Shown in pieces: positions 26,396 through 36,388 of a DNA stretch of 64,000 nt. Numbering within the stretch: the stretch's first letter is position 1; each line of letters begins with the position of its first letter. Below the pieces are notes generated by a model. That model was not told the origin of the DNA, ran no database searches, and saw nothing but the letters and a program-made list of their open reading frames with translations. The translations under genes and the position numbers were made by a program. The stretch is from Phytophthora hibernalis (lineage: Eukaryota > Oomycota > Peronosporomycetes > Peronosporales > Peronosporaceae), in assembly GCA_012656075.1 (NCBI GenBank), contig JAAKBF010000302.1, positions 1-64,000 on the forward strand, in the 5' to 3' direction.

Positions 26396-27107
26396 CGCGG
26401 CCGGCGAGATGCCACCGGGAGCACTGATAGCACGGCCTCGCGTCTGCTGCCTCCCGAACGCCTTGCCAGACGCCATCACGCGCTACTGCTTCCGTAGTCT
26501 CCCTAATCCGTCGCTCTGCTTGTAGTTGCCAATCCGCGCCAAGATCGCGCCGTTTCGCGGAATGACGAGCATCGATCGAAGTGCGTACTGACCACGTACT
26601 CGCAAGACGTCCAACTTGCCCCAACTGGGACGCCTGCCTCCTGCGCTCAGCGCCACCGACTGGATCATCGTGGCACAAGTTGGCTCGTTCTCTCCAGCGG
26701 TGTTTTGTCTCAATGGACCTGAGTGGTGGTTTTCTGGGGATGGCTGCAGTCCTCTCGAGCCTGATCATGGCCTTAACGTCCAGCTCTGGTCGCATACCGA
26801 CCGTGACTATATCGTACGTTGGCCTCGCAGCTCACTTGTTGGAGACGAGTCGTCTACGAAGCGTGGCGTCGGTCCTCCCTGGACACTCCAACCGCAACGG
26901 ATGGTCGGGAAGTGGAGTGTCAACCCACAGCGTACGGATCCTCCGCGGACGTCTCTGGTGTTCGGTCTCCAGCTCAACGTCATGTTGCCTCCAGACCATT
27001 CCGCATTCAATTGCAATTCCGTACTTAGCAGAGACGCAGGTTCCCTTGTCCCGAAAAAGAGCGTCTCCATTCCAGAAAACCGCGCGGCCACCGGATCCCG
27101 AGAACAT
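26396..27107 (-). repeat. Strongly diverged edge copy of the repeat unit
   Basis: Nucleotide identity to the array fades past about 26,400, but protein-level similarity continues on the minus strand in the same order. FRDK followed by WRQHDVELE (near 26,990) matches VFRDK...WRRADLDLSVEL. VTVGMRPELDV (near 26,780) matches the TVTVSTNVTLV region. ATMIQSVAL...GKLDVL (near 26,670) matches ATMLEPVEV...GKMDVF. VARDGVWQGVREAADA (near 26,470) matches LAFDGKYAEVRERAGG. The order and approximate spacing fit an old, in-register copy with small deletions and frame breaks. It ends right at the ATG of the PRP19-like gene on the other strand, so the array gene and PRP19 appear to be head-to-head neighbours with almost no intergenic space. 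Confidence 0.6.
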
Positions 27108-28651
27108 ATGATGCTGTGCAGTCTGAGCGGCCAGGTGCCCGTGGAGCCCGTGGCGTCTCTCCAGTCCGGCCTCGTGTTCGAGAAGCGCTCCTGCTCAAGT
27201 ACCTGGCGCAGAACCAGCAGCGCTGCCCCCGTCACGGGCGAGCCGCTGGACGCCGATTGCCAAGGACCTGCTAGCGCTTGCCGACGCCGTCCGCCACGTC
27301 CCATGCGTCACCTCCGCTATTGCGCCCGAGGCGGCTGGCATCCCGCAGCTGCTGTCCGCCTTCCAGAACGAGTGGGACGCCGTCATCGCTCGAGACGTTC
27401 ACGCTCAAGCAGCACCTGAGCAGACGCTGCAGGAGCTCAGCCACGCGCTGCACCAGCACGACGCGGCGTGTCGCGTCATCGCGCGGCTCAACGCGAGCTG
27501 ACCACGCTCAAGGAGCGACCTCAGCAGGAAGATGTGGACATGGGACAGGGCCAGAACTGGGCGCGGCCTTGACGCCCGAGGTGCTGGCCACCGTCGAAGC
27601 CAGCAGAAGGCGCTGGCCAAGCAGCGCACGGAGTTCAAGAAAAGGACGCGCCGGAGCGCGCCGCGCGACTCGCGGGTCTGGACAAGTGGAAAGTGGCTTC
27701 GAGCCACACGCTGCACGACTCAGACAAGCCCGGCGTGACGTGCGTGGCTGGACGGCAAGCAGCCGACGCGTGTGGCCACGGGCGGAGTGGACAAACACGC
27801 CAAAGTCTTCGACACGGACAAGCAGCAGCTCGTGGCCACGCTCACGGGCCACACCAAGAAGATCAGCCACGTCGAGTTCCACCCGACGGCCGACATGCTG
27901 CTCACGGCCTCGCACGACAAGACGCTCATGCTCTGGACACCGCAGGACGAAGGTTACGGCGTGGGCTACACGCTCGACAGCTTCGAGGACGCCGTGGCCA
28001 GCGCGTCCATCCACCCCACAGGTAACTACGTGCTGTCGGGATCGCTTGATGCCACGTGGGCGATCCACGACGTGCGTCGCGGCCAACTGCTGTCTCGCTA
28101 CACGCTCAACGGCGAGCTGGCCATGCCCGAAGCGACGTCCGGCAAGCCCAAGAAGGCAGCGAACGAGGCGCGCTGCGTGCGCTTCCACCCGGACGGAGGT
28201 ATCTTCGGCACGGCGGCCAAGAGCAAATTGGTGCAGATGTGGGCTGTGAACTGCTGTCGAACGTCGTGACGTTCGAGGGCCACGCGGCGCCTGTGACTGC
28301 GCTCGGCTTCGAGAACGGCTACCACCTCGCGTCAGGAAGCGAAGATGGCGTGGTGAAGCTGTGGGATCTGCGCAAGGCCACGAGCTCTCTTCGAGCTGGA
28401 CCTGAAGAAGGAGCAGCCGAAGCTGAAACTCGGCGCCATCCACTCGGTCAACTTCGACGCCAGCGGCTCGCACCTTGCCGTGGCGAGCGCGCAGACTGTC
28501 CAGGTGTTGAAAGAGGTCAGCAAGAACCAATGGGAGGTGGTCAAGACGCTGAGCGACCACAAGGCCGCCGTCACTGGTGTCCAGTTGCGCCCGACTCTCG
28601 AGCTTCCTCGCTACTACGTCTATGGACCGCTCGCTCAAGATCTACAGATAA
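27108..28651 (+). CDS. PRP19-like U-box/WD40 pre-mRNA splicing factor, frame broken
   Basis: PRP19 is the U-box E3 ubiquitin ligase that scaffolds the NineTeen complex of the spliceosome in the nucleus. The start MMLCSLSGQVPVEP with LQSGLVFEKR matches the PRP19 U-box, followed by CPVTGEPLDAD (about 27,227). A central segment with IPQLLSAFQNEWDAV and QELSHALHQHDAACRVIARL (27,340-27,500) matches the PRP19 tetramerisation coiled coil. From about 27,770 WD40 blades follow, including VATLTGHTKKISHVEFHPT, LTASHDKTLMLW, CVRFHPDGGIF, LASGSEDGVVKLWDLRK and a final TTSMDRSLKIYR before TAA. The span is 514 codons without introns, the usual PRP19 length. The frame changes at least six times (for example near 27,190, 27,250, 27,500, 28,245, 28,390 and 28,590). 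Because PRP19 is normally an essential single-copy gene, consensus errors are as likely as real decay. Confidence 0.85.
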
Positions 28652-28944
28652 GCGGACAGCAGTGAGGACGCAACCAGGCAGATCGACGGCCAACCCGGAG
28701 TTCGTAGCTACCCCCGAGGCATCATGCAAGAAGACAAGACCAATACACAAGAGCATGAGGCCGCTAAGAAGAGCGTGAAACCAGGTGAGAATGATGCTCC
28801 CTTTCTCGACGTTGTAGTGCGCTGACTAACGAAAGCAATGGCTAGCAAAAAGCAAAGGAAGGCAACTTCAACGTGTATCTTGTCATGTAAATGAGTGGTG
28901 TAGCACCGGATCTTGAAGGGCGCAAGTGCGGATCCGAGTTTGGC

Positions 28945-30242
28945 ATGAGTCGCTTGCGAGCAATCGCTGCGCTGGCCACGGCCTTTACGGCGCTGTTGAC
29001 GGTGGCCGTCGCGTTCGTCATCGCCAGGGCCAACCACGTCTACGTGGGCGGCTTGGCCTGGCCGTTCATCTCGGACTTGGGGCGCGGTGCGACTAGCTCA
29101 AGAGCACTATAGTCACCTGTTTTAATCGTGCTGACTCACTCCATTGTTGACAGACCCACCCGGCTCATATGTGCTTTTCTTCGGACTCAACGTCGTGGCT
29201 GTGCTGCTGGGACTCACGTGGAGCTTTAACCACGAGTACAAGCACCAATTCCTGCAGAAAAGTCTGGAGAACGACCAGGTCTCGAGGCTTGTGTGCTCGC
29301 TGTCGTACGTGAGTTGTATCTTCGGCGTCGTGGGGCGTTCGGTCTGCCGGTGTTCGCTTCCTTCGATGCCTCACCGACGGTGCACAACAACTCGGCCTTT
29401 GGGTTCTTGCTCTGCGAGACGGTGGCCATGTTCACCAACGTAAGGAGGACAGAGATGCTGTTGTTCAGTTGATGATGATGACGTTGAACCGTTGTTATCT
29501 TCTTACCGATTGTAGACATACTTGAACTACCGGATTTTCCTTGTGAAGCGCGCCGAGATGGATGCCGGCGTGTTCATCACAGATCGGTATGGACCACGCA
29601 GCGTCTCGCGGATCAAGCTGGGCGAGCTGCATGCTGTCAAGCGCGGCTTCCTCATTGAACTCTCGTGCGTGGCGCTCTTCACCATGTGTGTGATTGTTTA
29701 TCTACCTGTGCTTTACAATGGCTCAGAAGCGCCGCACCTCACGATCGCAGAGGTATGAAAGCAAGTGTAGGTGGTTGAGAACGGGGCTATGTGCTGATGC
29801 GGATGTTGTGATGCAGTGCATTTCTTAAAGCTAGGAGAGAACTACTGCAGCTCTACCATGCGGCTCGACGACGTGTACACGAAACTCTGGGACTATGGTA
29901 AGACTTGGCGCGACGAAGGTTAAGTGCTTTTCATGCAAAAATCACTGATACAAGGTTGCCACCGCAGAGAAGGACATTGCGGTACACCAAGTTCGAGCGC
30001 TGGCACAGCTCGGTTGCATGCTGACGCTCATTGGGTATACCCTGAGCTTCTTCGCCGACAACAAGGATGAAGAGACTGGAAAAAGAAAAGACCGAACGGA
30101 AGCCTCGATCATCTATTATCAGCACAGTGCGTCAATGCCACCAAAACGCAGTCCTCGAAAATCGCGAAAGGGTAGTACTCGGCGGAGTATGTCCACATCA
30201 AGCTCAGTAAGTGAGCCCTCCAAGCACTCGAGTCTCCCGTAG
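28945..30242 (+). CDS. Frag1/DRAM/Sfk1-family multi-pass membrane protein, five exons
   Basis: Exons are about 28945-29086, 29154-29439, 29516-29752, 29831-29897 and 29968-30242. Introns of 67-78 bp start with GT and end with AG, in phases 1, 0, 0 and 1. The key motif WPFISDLGRDPPGSYVLFF, created by joining exons 1 and 2, is the family signature (PFISD.G..P). Hydrophobic segments follow the start (AALATAFTALLTVAVAFVIA), then VLFFGLNVVAVLLGL, YVSCIFGVVG, FLIELSCVALFTMCVIVYL and LAQLGCMLTLIGYTLSFF. This is a multi-pass protein of about 335-350 residues with a basic, Ser-rich C-terminal tail (PPKRSPRKSRKGS). Members sit in endomembranes or the plasma membrane in other eukaryotes; the role here is not known. 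One base is missing in exon 2 near 29,336-29,343; total exon length confirms a single-base loss. An upstream in-frame ATG at 28,891 is also possible. Confidence 0.72.
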
Positions 30243-31008
30243 CATCCGTGTTAGGATCAGTAGTGCCGAAAGGTAGCGTACATTCGAGGCGCAGCTAGTG
30301 TCTCTCAAGCATTGAAATGTACTCGTGTTGTAAAACTTGGTGCTACTCGCACAAGCGTTCATCACAGGCGCAAGCTCTCCATTGTAATCTGGAAATTACG
30401 ACGGTCCGCACACTACCGCGCCAACGGTTGAAGTCGATCGCTTCGCTCGGATAAGCAGTGACACAATCGTGGTCGTTGGACGGGTGGCCGCAGCATCTCC
30501 TGACTTGATTCTTCTTTACCTGTATCTTTTCCCCACTCGACCGCGGAGGAATTGTCAAGTCTCGACCTCATCCTCAGTCTTTTAGTCAACACCGTTGACT
30601 ACTACATGTACTATTAATACATGAAGTATTTAGTACTGGTAGTACATAGAAATAATGTAGCCTCGAAGTTCAACCTGCCTGTCACGACTGTGCTTCAGAC
30701 CGGGGTGTTGGGAAGCCTGAGAGTTTTCATATTTCCACTGTACTTGATGACTGTCAAGCATCGTCGACTTCAGAAAAACATGTTATCGGGACTTTGCTTC
30801 GAAATAAGTAGTAATACGACGTAGTACAACATTCAAGGCCACCAAATTTCAGCCTTGAAGGAGCTGTTAGCGCGAGGTCTTGCAGGAATCCACGAACGCT
30901 CGTAGCTCTCCAAAGTACACCGTATCTAACTTTGCAAACATCTCTTCAAGCTTGAAAAGGCAAGCAACCGTACAGTATTTCTCAGCGATCAATACAATCA
31001 AACTACCA
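30243..31008. other. Intergenic, no gene seen
   Basis: AT-richer spacer between the membrane-protein gene and the Copia insertion. Only short ORFs without family resemblance occur. A short stretch near 30,596-30,650 is rich in TACATGTA/AGTACT-type palindromes, a motif that recurs in other spacers of this window (for example near 62,375 and 62,575). No promoter or RNA gene could be assigned. Confidence 0.6.
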
Positions 31009-31013
31009 GCGAC

Positions 31014-31304
31014 TAATGGGGGCGCACTTGGGAAGACAAGGTGGCTTCTCGTGGTGTGGGAGTGCACTTGGGGAAGACAATGGACGCCTTGTGGTGTGGT
31101 GCCTCGCACCAGGTAGAATTGAGAATGAAGTAGTTATGGCTAGCTGCAGTATCAAGCTAACCTAGTATGCATGGGCGTTGGACCCTCTTGGTATTGGTTT
31201 CATGGTCGGTGGTTGTTATCGCCGTTGCTGTCGTCACGGGTATCCCAGGTGGTTGCTGGCACCACTGGGTCTGTTGCCAGTTGTGCCAGGTGCGATCTGC
31301 AACA
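31014..31304 (-). repeat. Copia 3' LTR
   Basis: Downstream LTR of the minus-strand element. A polypurine tract (GAGGAGGA) sits just before it on the minus strand, at about 31,306-31,315. The flank GCGAC at 31009-31013 repeats the one at the other end. Confidence 0.92.
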
Positions 31305-31339
31305 ATCCTCCTCGACAGTGACGGTCGATGTTGAACTTC

Positions 31340-34088
31340 GGTTAGTTCTGGCTGGGGTGGTGCACTACAAGCTTGAGAATGGCTACGTTGCGTGCTTGCA
31401 GGGTTGCACCGAGTGGTTTGGTCAGTATGTCTGCTTTCATCTCAGTGGTGGGGCAGTATTGGACATTGAGTGCCTTTTTGCGGATAGCGTCACGGATGAA
31501 GTGAAACTTTATGGTATGTGTTTCATGCGGGCTGTAGTCACGTCGTTCTCCATATTTTTGATTGCACTCTGATTGTCGATGTGCAGTGTGACTGCGTCGC
31601 TCTTGCTGTGCAGTCCAAGCTCTTTGAGTAGTTGCTGGACCCATAGACAAGACCTGCACGGCAGTCGTCCCAGCGATATACTCCGCCTCAGCAGTGGAGA
31701 GAGCCACGGTGGACTGCTTCGCTGTACCAGGCAATCAGCATGCCATTAATGGTAAGCAATCCACCTGAAGTCGACTTGGCATCCTTGGACCTAGCCCAAT
31801 CAGCATCACTGAAAATGTCTGCGTTGAAGGTTCGCTGTGGTGCTTGCGGGCGCGGAAAGAGCATTTTCAGGTCTCTGGACCCCTGAAGGTAGCGCAAGAC
31901 ATGTTTTACAGCGGTCCAATGCGCAGTGGTAGGTGCGGATACGAAGCGCGCTAAGTAATTCACAGGCATCGTGATATCTGCCCGAGTGCATGTGCTCAAC
32001 CATAGTAGAGAACCAATTGTCTCTCGCATATCGCTGGTGTCGAAAAATGGCTCACAGTCCTCGCTGTATAAGTCTCGGGTCGACTCATCGGCGTCGTTAC
32101 CGGACGGCAAATTTCCATGCCAAGTTTCATCAGCAAACTGTCAATATTGCTCGCTTGGTGCAGATAGATACCAGTGTCGTTTTGCTCGATGTGAATCCCC
32201 AAACATTTCTTTGCTGGACCCATGTCCTTGATTTGAAATTGCTCGGTTAGCTTCTGCATTGTCCAGTCAGAGTCGCCTTCACACTGGCTGACAACCACGA
32301 CGTCATCTACGTAAAGTCCCAGCACCGTCAGCTTGCCATTGTTCTCCCGGAAGTACAGACAAGGGTCAAGGTTGCTCCTCCTGAAGACAAGTTCTAGTAG
32401 GTAGCTGTGAATGGTGTCGTTCCAGAGTTTGTCGCTTTGTTTGACACCATACAAACTCTTTTGCAAGAGTAGGCATTTTCCTTTGGGAATATTGAAGGCC
32501 TGCAGGAGATAGGTCGGTCGAGTTCAGCTCGGAGATAGGCGTTGGGTACATCCCTTGCCGAATGAAAGCATGCCAGAGCGCCGCGAGTGCAACAATGAAT
32601 CGTAGGCTTGCAATTTTCAGCACTGATGCGAAGGTCTCAGCGAAATACATGCCAAACGTTTGGTTGAAGCCACGAGCAACAAGGCGGGCCTTAAATCGCT
32701 CCAGCTCCCCTTTGTTGTCGAACTTAATTTTGAACACCCATTTAGCGCTGATCACACTGCCGTCGCTGAGGGCAACGACAATTTCCCATGTAGCGTTGTT
32801 CGATACGGCTCGAAGTTCCTCTTGCATCGCCTGCTCCCATTCACGCCAGTAAGGACTAGTCATCGCCTCTTTACCGTATTTGGTTCTTTGACACCTTCGC
32901 TTTCTAGAAGGGTCGCAAAGGCTGTGCCTCCTTGTAGCCCGATCGTGAGCAGTGCAGTGACCGGAGTTGCAAATCCATCCAGGAACGATTGCGGAAGGTG
33001 AAACTCGTCCCGTGGTAATGCACGGGGTTGATTTAACCCGAAGATGAGCTGGATTGCACGTGAGCTAAGTTGATGTAGCTCCGAGGGACTCCCAGGCTCC
33101 GATCCACTGCTTTCGGTTTGCGGTTGGTCGGCGATTTTATCGTCGGAATTCTCGTTATCGACCAGGTGATCATCAGAGTGTCGTTGCAATCGGTGTCGAC
33201 AGCGTCCATGTAACAACCCACAGCTCGCGAATCCAAACGATCAATGTTCTGAATGTGCGTAGTAGAAATGTTTCCTTCTTAGTACAGGTCATGGGGGCAT
33301 AATATCAGTCCATTCACATGTTAAGCCTCGGGCTCGTAGAGCGAGGTCGATGGGCGGGCGCGGACGCGGCGCCGGCCAGAGAGATTGATCGGAGAGGTCA
33401 GCCCTGGGAGTGGCGTGGCGGGTTGAGAGCGGGCTTGACCGAGGCGGTGGATCGCTGGCCGTCGGTGCTTGTGTGGTCGCCGCCGCCGAAGAGCAAATGG
33501 CCTCTCGAATGGACTGGTCTTCTACTCTAATCCTAGCGATGGGAAAAACCTACCCGCCCGGGGACTGCATGCGACATCCCCGTGTTGGGTAGGAAACCAT
33601 GGCGCGTACTCATGCAGCTATTCTGACGCGGCAGAGTCCGGAATGGTGCCGGGTCTTGATGACCTTCCTCTCCGGAAACCTGTTTTCCGCGTCGCCTTCG
33701 GCTCCTCGGAAAACCCCAATGCGCTTTGTGCGCGGGATGAAAACACGGTATGCCTTCTTCTGAGGTGCAATGCTGATAATGATACCCTTTTGCAGTACGA
33801 GTTTTGGCTGAGCGCTTCGCAGAGTGGTGGATGTGACTGTGCACTTTGAGCCAAATTTCAGTATGCGTGAGATGCTAGGCACCTTGCTTTGGTATGTGCT
33901 TCATTGGAGATGCGTGACGTCGTTCGCATAGCGTCGACAAGTAATTTGGATGTGATGGCATGTGGACTGCGTCACTCTTGCTGTGGCAATCCGAGCTCAG
34001 AGCGTCGCTCCAGCTGAGTCCACGGCTCGTCCCAGCGATAACTCCGCCTTCCAGCGAAAGCCGACATGCCAGGCTGTACGTGGCAATT
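31340..34088 (-). pseudogene. Copia Pol, 3' part: second copy of integrase end, RT and RNase H
   Basis: Repeats the integrase C-terminal region (33,533-33,960), RT (LYVDDVVVV near 32,310; RFKARLVARGFNQTFG near 32,690) and RNase H (32,110-31,688), then the true C-terminal RNase H end with AKQSTVALSTAEAEYIAG (about 31,665-31,730). Only this copy carries the proper 3' end next to the polypurine tract, so it is the original 3' portion. Frame breaks are present, for example near 32,470 and 31,740. Confidence 0.8.
31738..34022 (-). repeat. Internal Copia duplication, left copy
   Basis: Almost identical over more than 2 kb to 34089-36388, offset about 2,351 bp. It contains the integrase C-terminal part, RT and most of RNase H. 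Small indels distinguish the copies, mostly near 33,300-33,960. Confidence 0.9.
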
Positions 34089-36388
34089 GCATGCCATTCA
34101 ATGGTAAGCAATCCACCTGAAGTCGACTTGGCATCCTTGGACCTAGCCCAATCAGCATCACTGAAAATGTCTGCGTTGAAGGTTCGCTGTGGTGCTTGCG
34201 GGCGCGGAAAGAGCATTTTCAGGTCTCTGGACCCTGAAGGTAGCGCAAGACATGTTTTACAGCGGTCCAATGCGCAGTGGTAGGTGCGGATACGAAGCGC
34301 GCTAAGTAATTCACAGGCATCGTGATATCTGCCCGAGTGCATGTGCTCAACCATAGTAGAGAACCAATTGTCTCTCGCATATCGCTGGTGTCGAAAAATG
34401 GCTCACAGTCCTCGCTGTATAAGTCTCGGGTCGACTCATCGGCGTCGTTACCGGACGGCAAATTTCCATGCCAAGTTTCATCAGCAAACTGTCAATATTG
34501 CTCGCTTGGTGCAGATAGATACCAGTGTCGTTTTGCTCGATGTGAATCCCCAAACATTTCTTTGCTGGACCCATGTCCTTGATTTGAAATTGCTCGGTTA
34601 GCTTCTGCATTGTCCAGTCAGAGTCGCCTTCACACTGGCTGACAACCACGACGTCATCTACGTAAAGTCCCAGCACCGTCAGCTTGCCATTGTTCTCCCG
34701 GAAGTACAGACAAGGGTCAAGGTTGCTCCTCCTGAAGACAAGTTCTAGTAGGTAGCTGTGAATGGTGTCGTTCCAGAGTTTGTCGCTTTGTTTGACACCA
34801 TACAAACTCTTTTGCAAGAGTAGGCATTTTCCTTTGGGAATATTGAAGGCCTGCAGGAGATAGGTCGGTCGAGTTCAGCTCGGAGATAGGCGTTGGGTAC
34901 ATCCCTTGCCGAATGAAAGCATGCCAGAGCGCCGCGAGTGCAACAATGAATCGTAGGCTTGCAATTTTCAGCACTGATGCGAAGGTCTCAGCGAAATACA
35001 TGCCAAACGTTTGGTTGAAGCCACGAGCAACAAGGCGGGCCTTAAATCGCTCCAGCTCCTTTGTTGTCGAACTTAATTTTGAACACCCATTTAGCGCTGA
35101 TCACACTGCCGTCGCTGAGGGCAACGACAATTTCCCATGTAGCGTTGTTCGATACGGCTCGAAGTTCCTCTTGCATCGCCTGCTCCCATTCACGCCAGTA
35201 AGGACTAGTCATCGCCTCTTTACCGTATTTGGTTCTTTGACACCTTCGCTTTCTAGAAGGGTCGCAAAGGCTGTGCCTCCTTGTAGCCCGATCGTGAGCA
35301 GTGCAGTGACCGGAGTTGCAAATCCATCCAGGAACGATTGCGGAAGGTGAAACTCGTCCCGTGGTAATGCACGGGGTTGATTTAACCCGAAGATGAGCTG
35401 GATTGCACGTGAGCTAAGTTGATGTAGCTCCGAGGGACTCCCAGGCTCCGATCCACTGCTTTCGGTTTGCGGTTGGTCGGCGATTTTATCGTCGGAATTC
35501 TCGTTATCGACCAGGTGATCATCAGGAGTGTCGTTGCAATCGGTGTCGACAGCGTCCATGTAACAACCCACAGCTCGCGAATCCAAACGATCAATGTTCT
35601 GAATGTGCGTAGTAGAAATGTTTCCTTCTTAGTACAGGTCATGGGGGCATAATATCAGTCCATTCACATGTTAAGCCTCGGGCTCGTAGAGCGAGGTCGA
35701 TGGGCGTGGGCGCGCGGACGCGGCGCCGGCCAGAGAGATTGATCGGAGAGGTCAGCCCTGGGAGTGGCGTGGCGGGTTGAGAGCGGGCTTGACCGAGGCG
35801 GTGGATCGCTGGCCGTCGGTGCTTGTGTGGTCGCCGCCGCCGAAAAATGGCCTCTCGAATGGACTGGTCTTCTCTACTCTAATCCTAGCGATGGGAAAAA
35901 CCTACCCGCCCGGGGACTGCATGCGACATCCCCGTGTGTTGGGTAGGAAACCATGGCGCGTACTCATGCAGCTATTCTGACGCGGCAGAGTCCGGAATGG
36001 TGCCGGGTCTTGATGACCTTCCTCTCCGGAAACCTCTTTTTCCGCGTCGCCTTCGGCTCCTCGGAAAACCCCAATGCGCTTTGTGCGCGGGATGAAAACA
36101 CGGTATGCCTTCTTCTGAGATTCAATGCCGATAATGATACCCTTTTCAGTACGTTTTATGGCTGAGCGCTTCGCAGAATGGTGGATGTGACTCGTGCACT
36201 TTGAGCCAAATTTCAGTATGTGTGAGACGCTAGGCACCTTGCTTTTGAGTGCTTCAATTGGAGATGCGTGATCGGCGTTCGCACGCGTCGACAAGTAATT
36301 TCGGATGTAGCTGGCATAAAGGACTGCGTCACCCCAAAATCGCTGCGGCAATGCCGACGCCCAGAGCATCGCTCCAGCTGAGTCCATA
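34089..36388 (-). repeat. Internal Copia duplication, right copy
   Basis: Partner of 31738-34022. Between the copies (about 33,960-34,090) the sequence alternates between words from the integrase region (CTCCAGCTGAGTCCA) and words from the RNase H region (CTCGTCCCAGCGATA), as if two templates had been blended at the junction. Confidence 0.88.

Larger units (their letters stand above)
1..26440 (-). repeat. Tandem array of about 31 copies of an 837-bp coding unit
   Basis: One unit is repeated head to tail from the left edge to about 26.4 kb. The marker CATTTGATGCC recurs 31 times, for example near 619, 1446, 2277, 3109, 11463, 12300, 13134, 20650 and 25637, giving a mean spacing of about 834 bp. 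The undamaged spacing is 837 bp, which is exactly 279 codons (11463 to 12300). Most others are 834-836 bp because of one- or two-base losses. Central copies are nearly identical. Copies from about 20 kb rightward carry progressively more indels, and the last copy dissolves near 26,390-26,440, as expected for the ageing edge of an array maintained by unequal exchange. The left end is cut by the window, so the true copy number is higher. The divisibility by three and natural amino-acid composition on the minus strand argue for a coding array rather than a satellite. Confidence 0.97.
1..27107 (-). pseudogene. Giant repeat protein made of 279-residue units, frame-broken
   Basis: The minus strand reads as a natural-looking protein in every copy. 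Each 279-residue unit is rich in Val, Ser, Ala, Leu, Asp and Glu, with alternating hydrophobic residues typical of beta strands and several N-glycosylation-type sequons (NVT, NVS, NGS, NET). Recognisable landmarks are GKMDVFGGSLDSAAV, SVDVEVRGHNLG, FAGRFRGSLVLVFRDK, LSISWRRADLDLSVEL and GREWVVAGDLQSSDMSWLK. No catalytic motif, cysteine framework or membrane segment is visible, and I do not recognise the family; a beta-sandwich or LEA-like fold is only a guess from the strand pattern. Transcription would run from about 27 kb leftward and out of the window, so the C-terminus is not seen. One-base losses shift the frame in most copies, so the sequence as given yields only fragments of up to about 800 residues. 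Either the gene has decayed or the consensus is imperfect. Confidence 0.6.

Noticed and set aside
1..26440. Array as rDNA, centromeric satellite or CRISPR
   Set aside because: No rRNA-like sequence is present. The unit is far too long and lacks short repeats with spacers for CRISPR. A period of exactly 279 codons with one open natural frame argues for protein coding.
24..26525. Many long plus-strand frames over the array (up to 1,057 codons)
   Set aside because: They are antisense to the natural-looking minus-strand protein, have Arg/Ser/Pro/His-rich unnatural composition, and repeat only because the unit repeats.
28945..30242. Frame changes in the membrane-protein gene as evidence of a pseudogene
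   Set aside because: Four of the breaks are explained by clean GT-AG introns with matching phases; only one single-base loss in exon 2 remains.
30596..30650. TACATGTA-rich stretch as an origin or binding-site array
   Set aside because: The motif is short and self-complementary, recurs sparsely in several AT-rich spacers and shows no ordered spacing.
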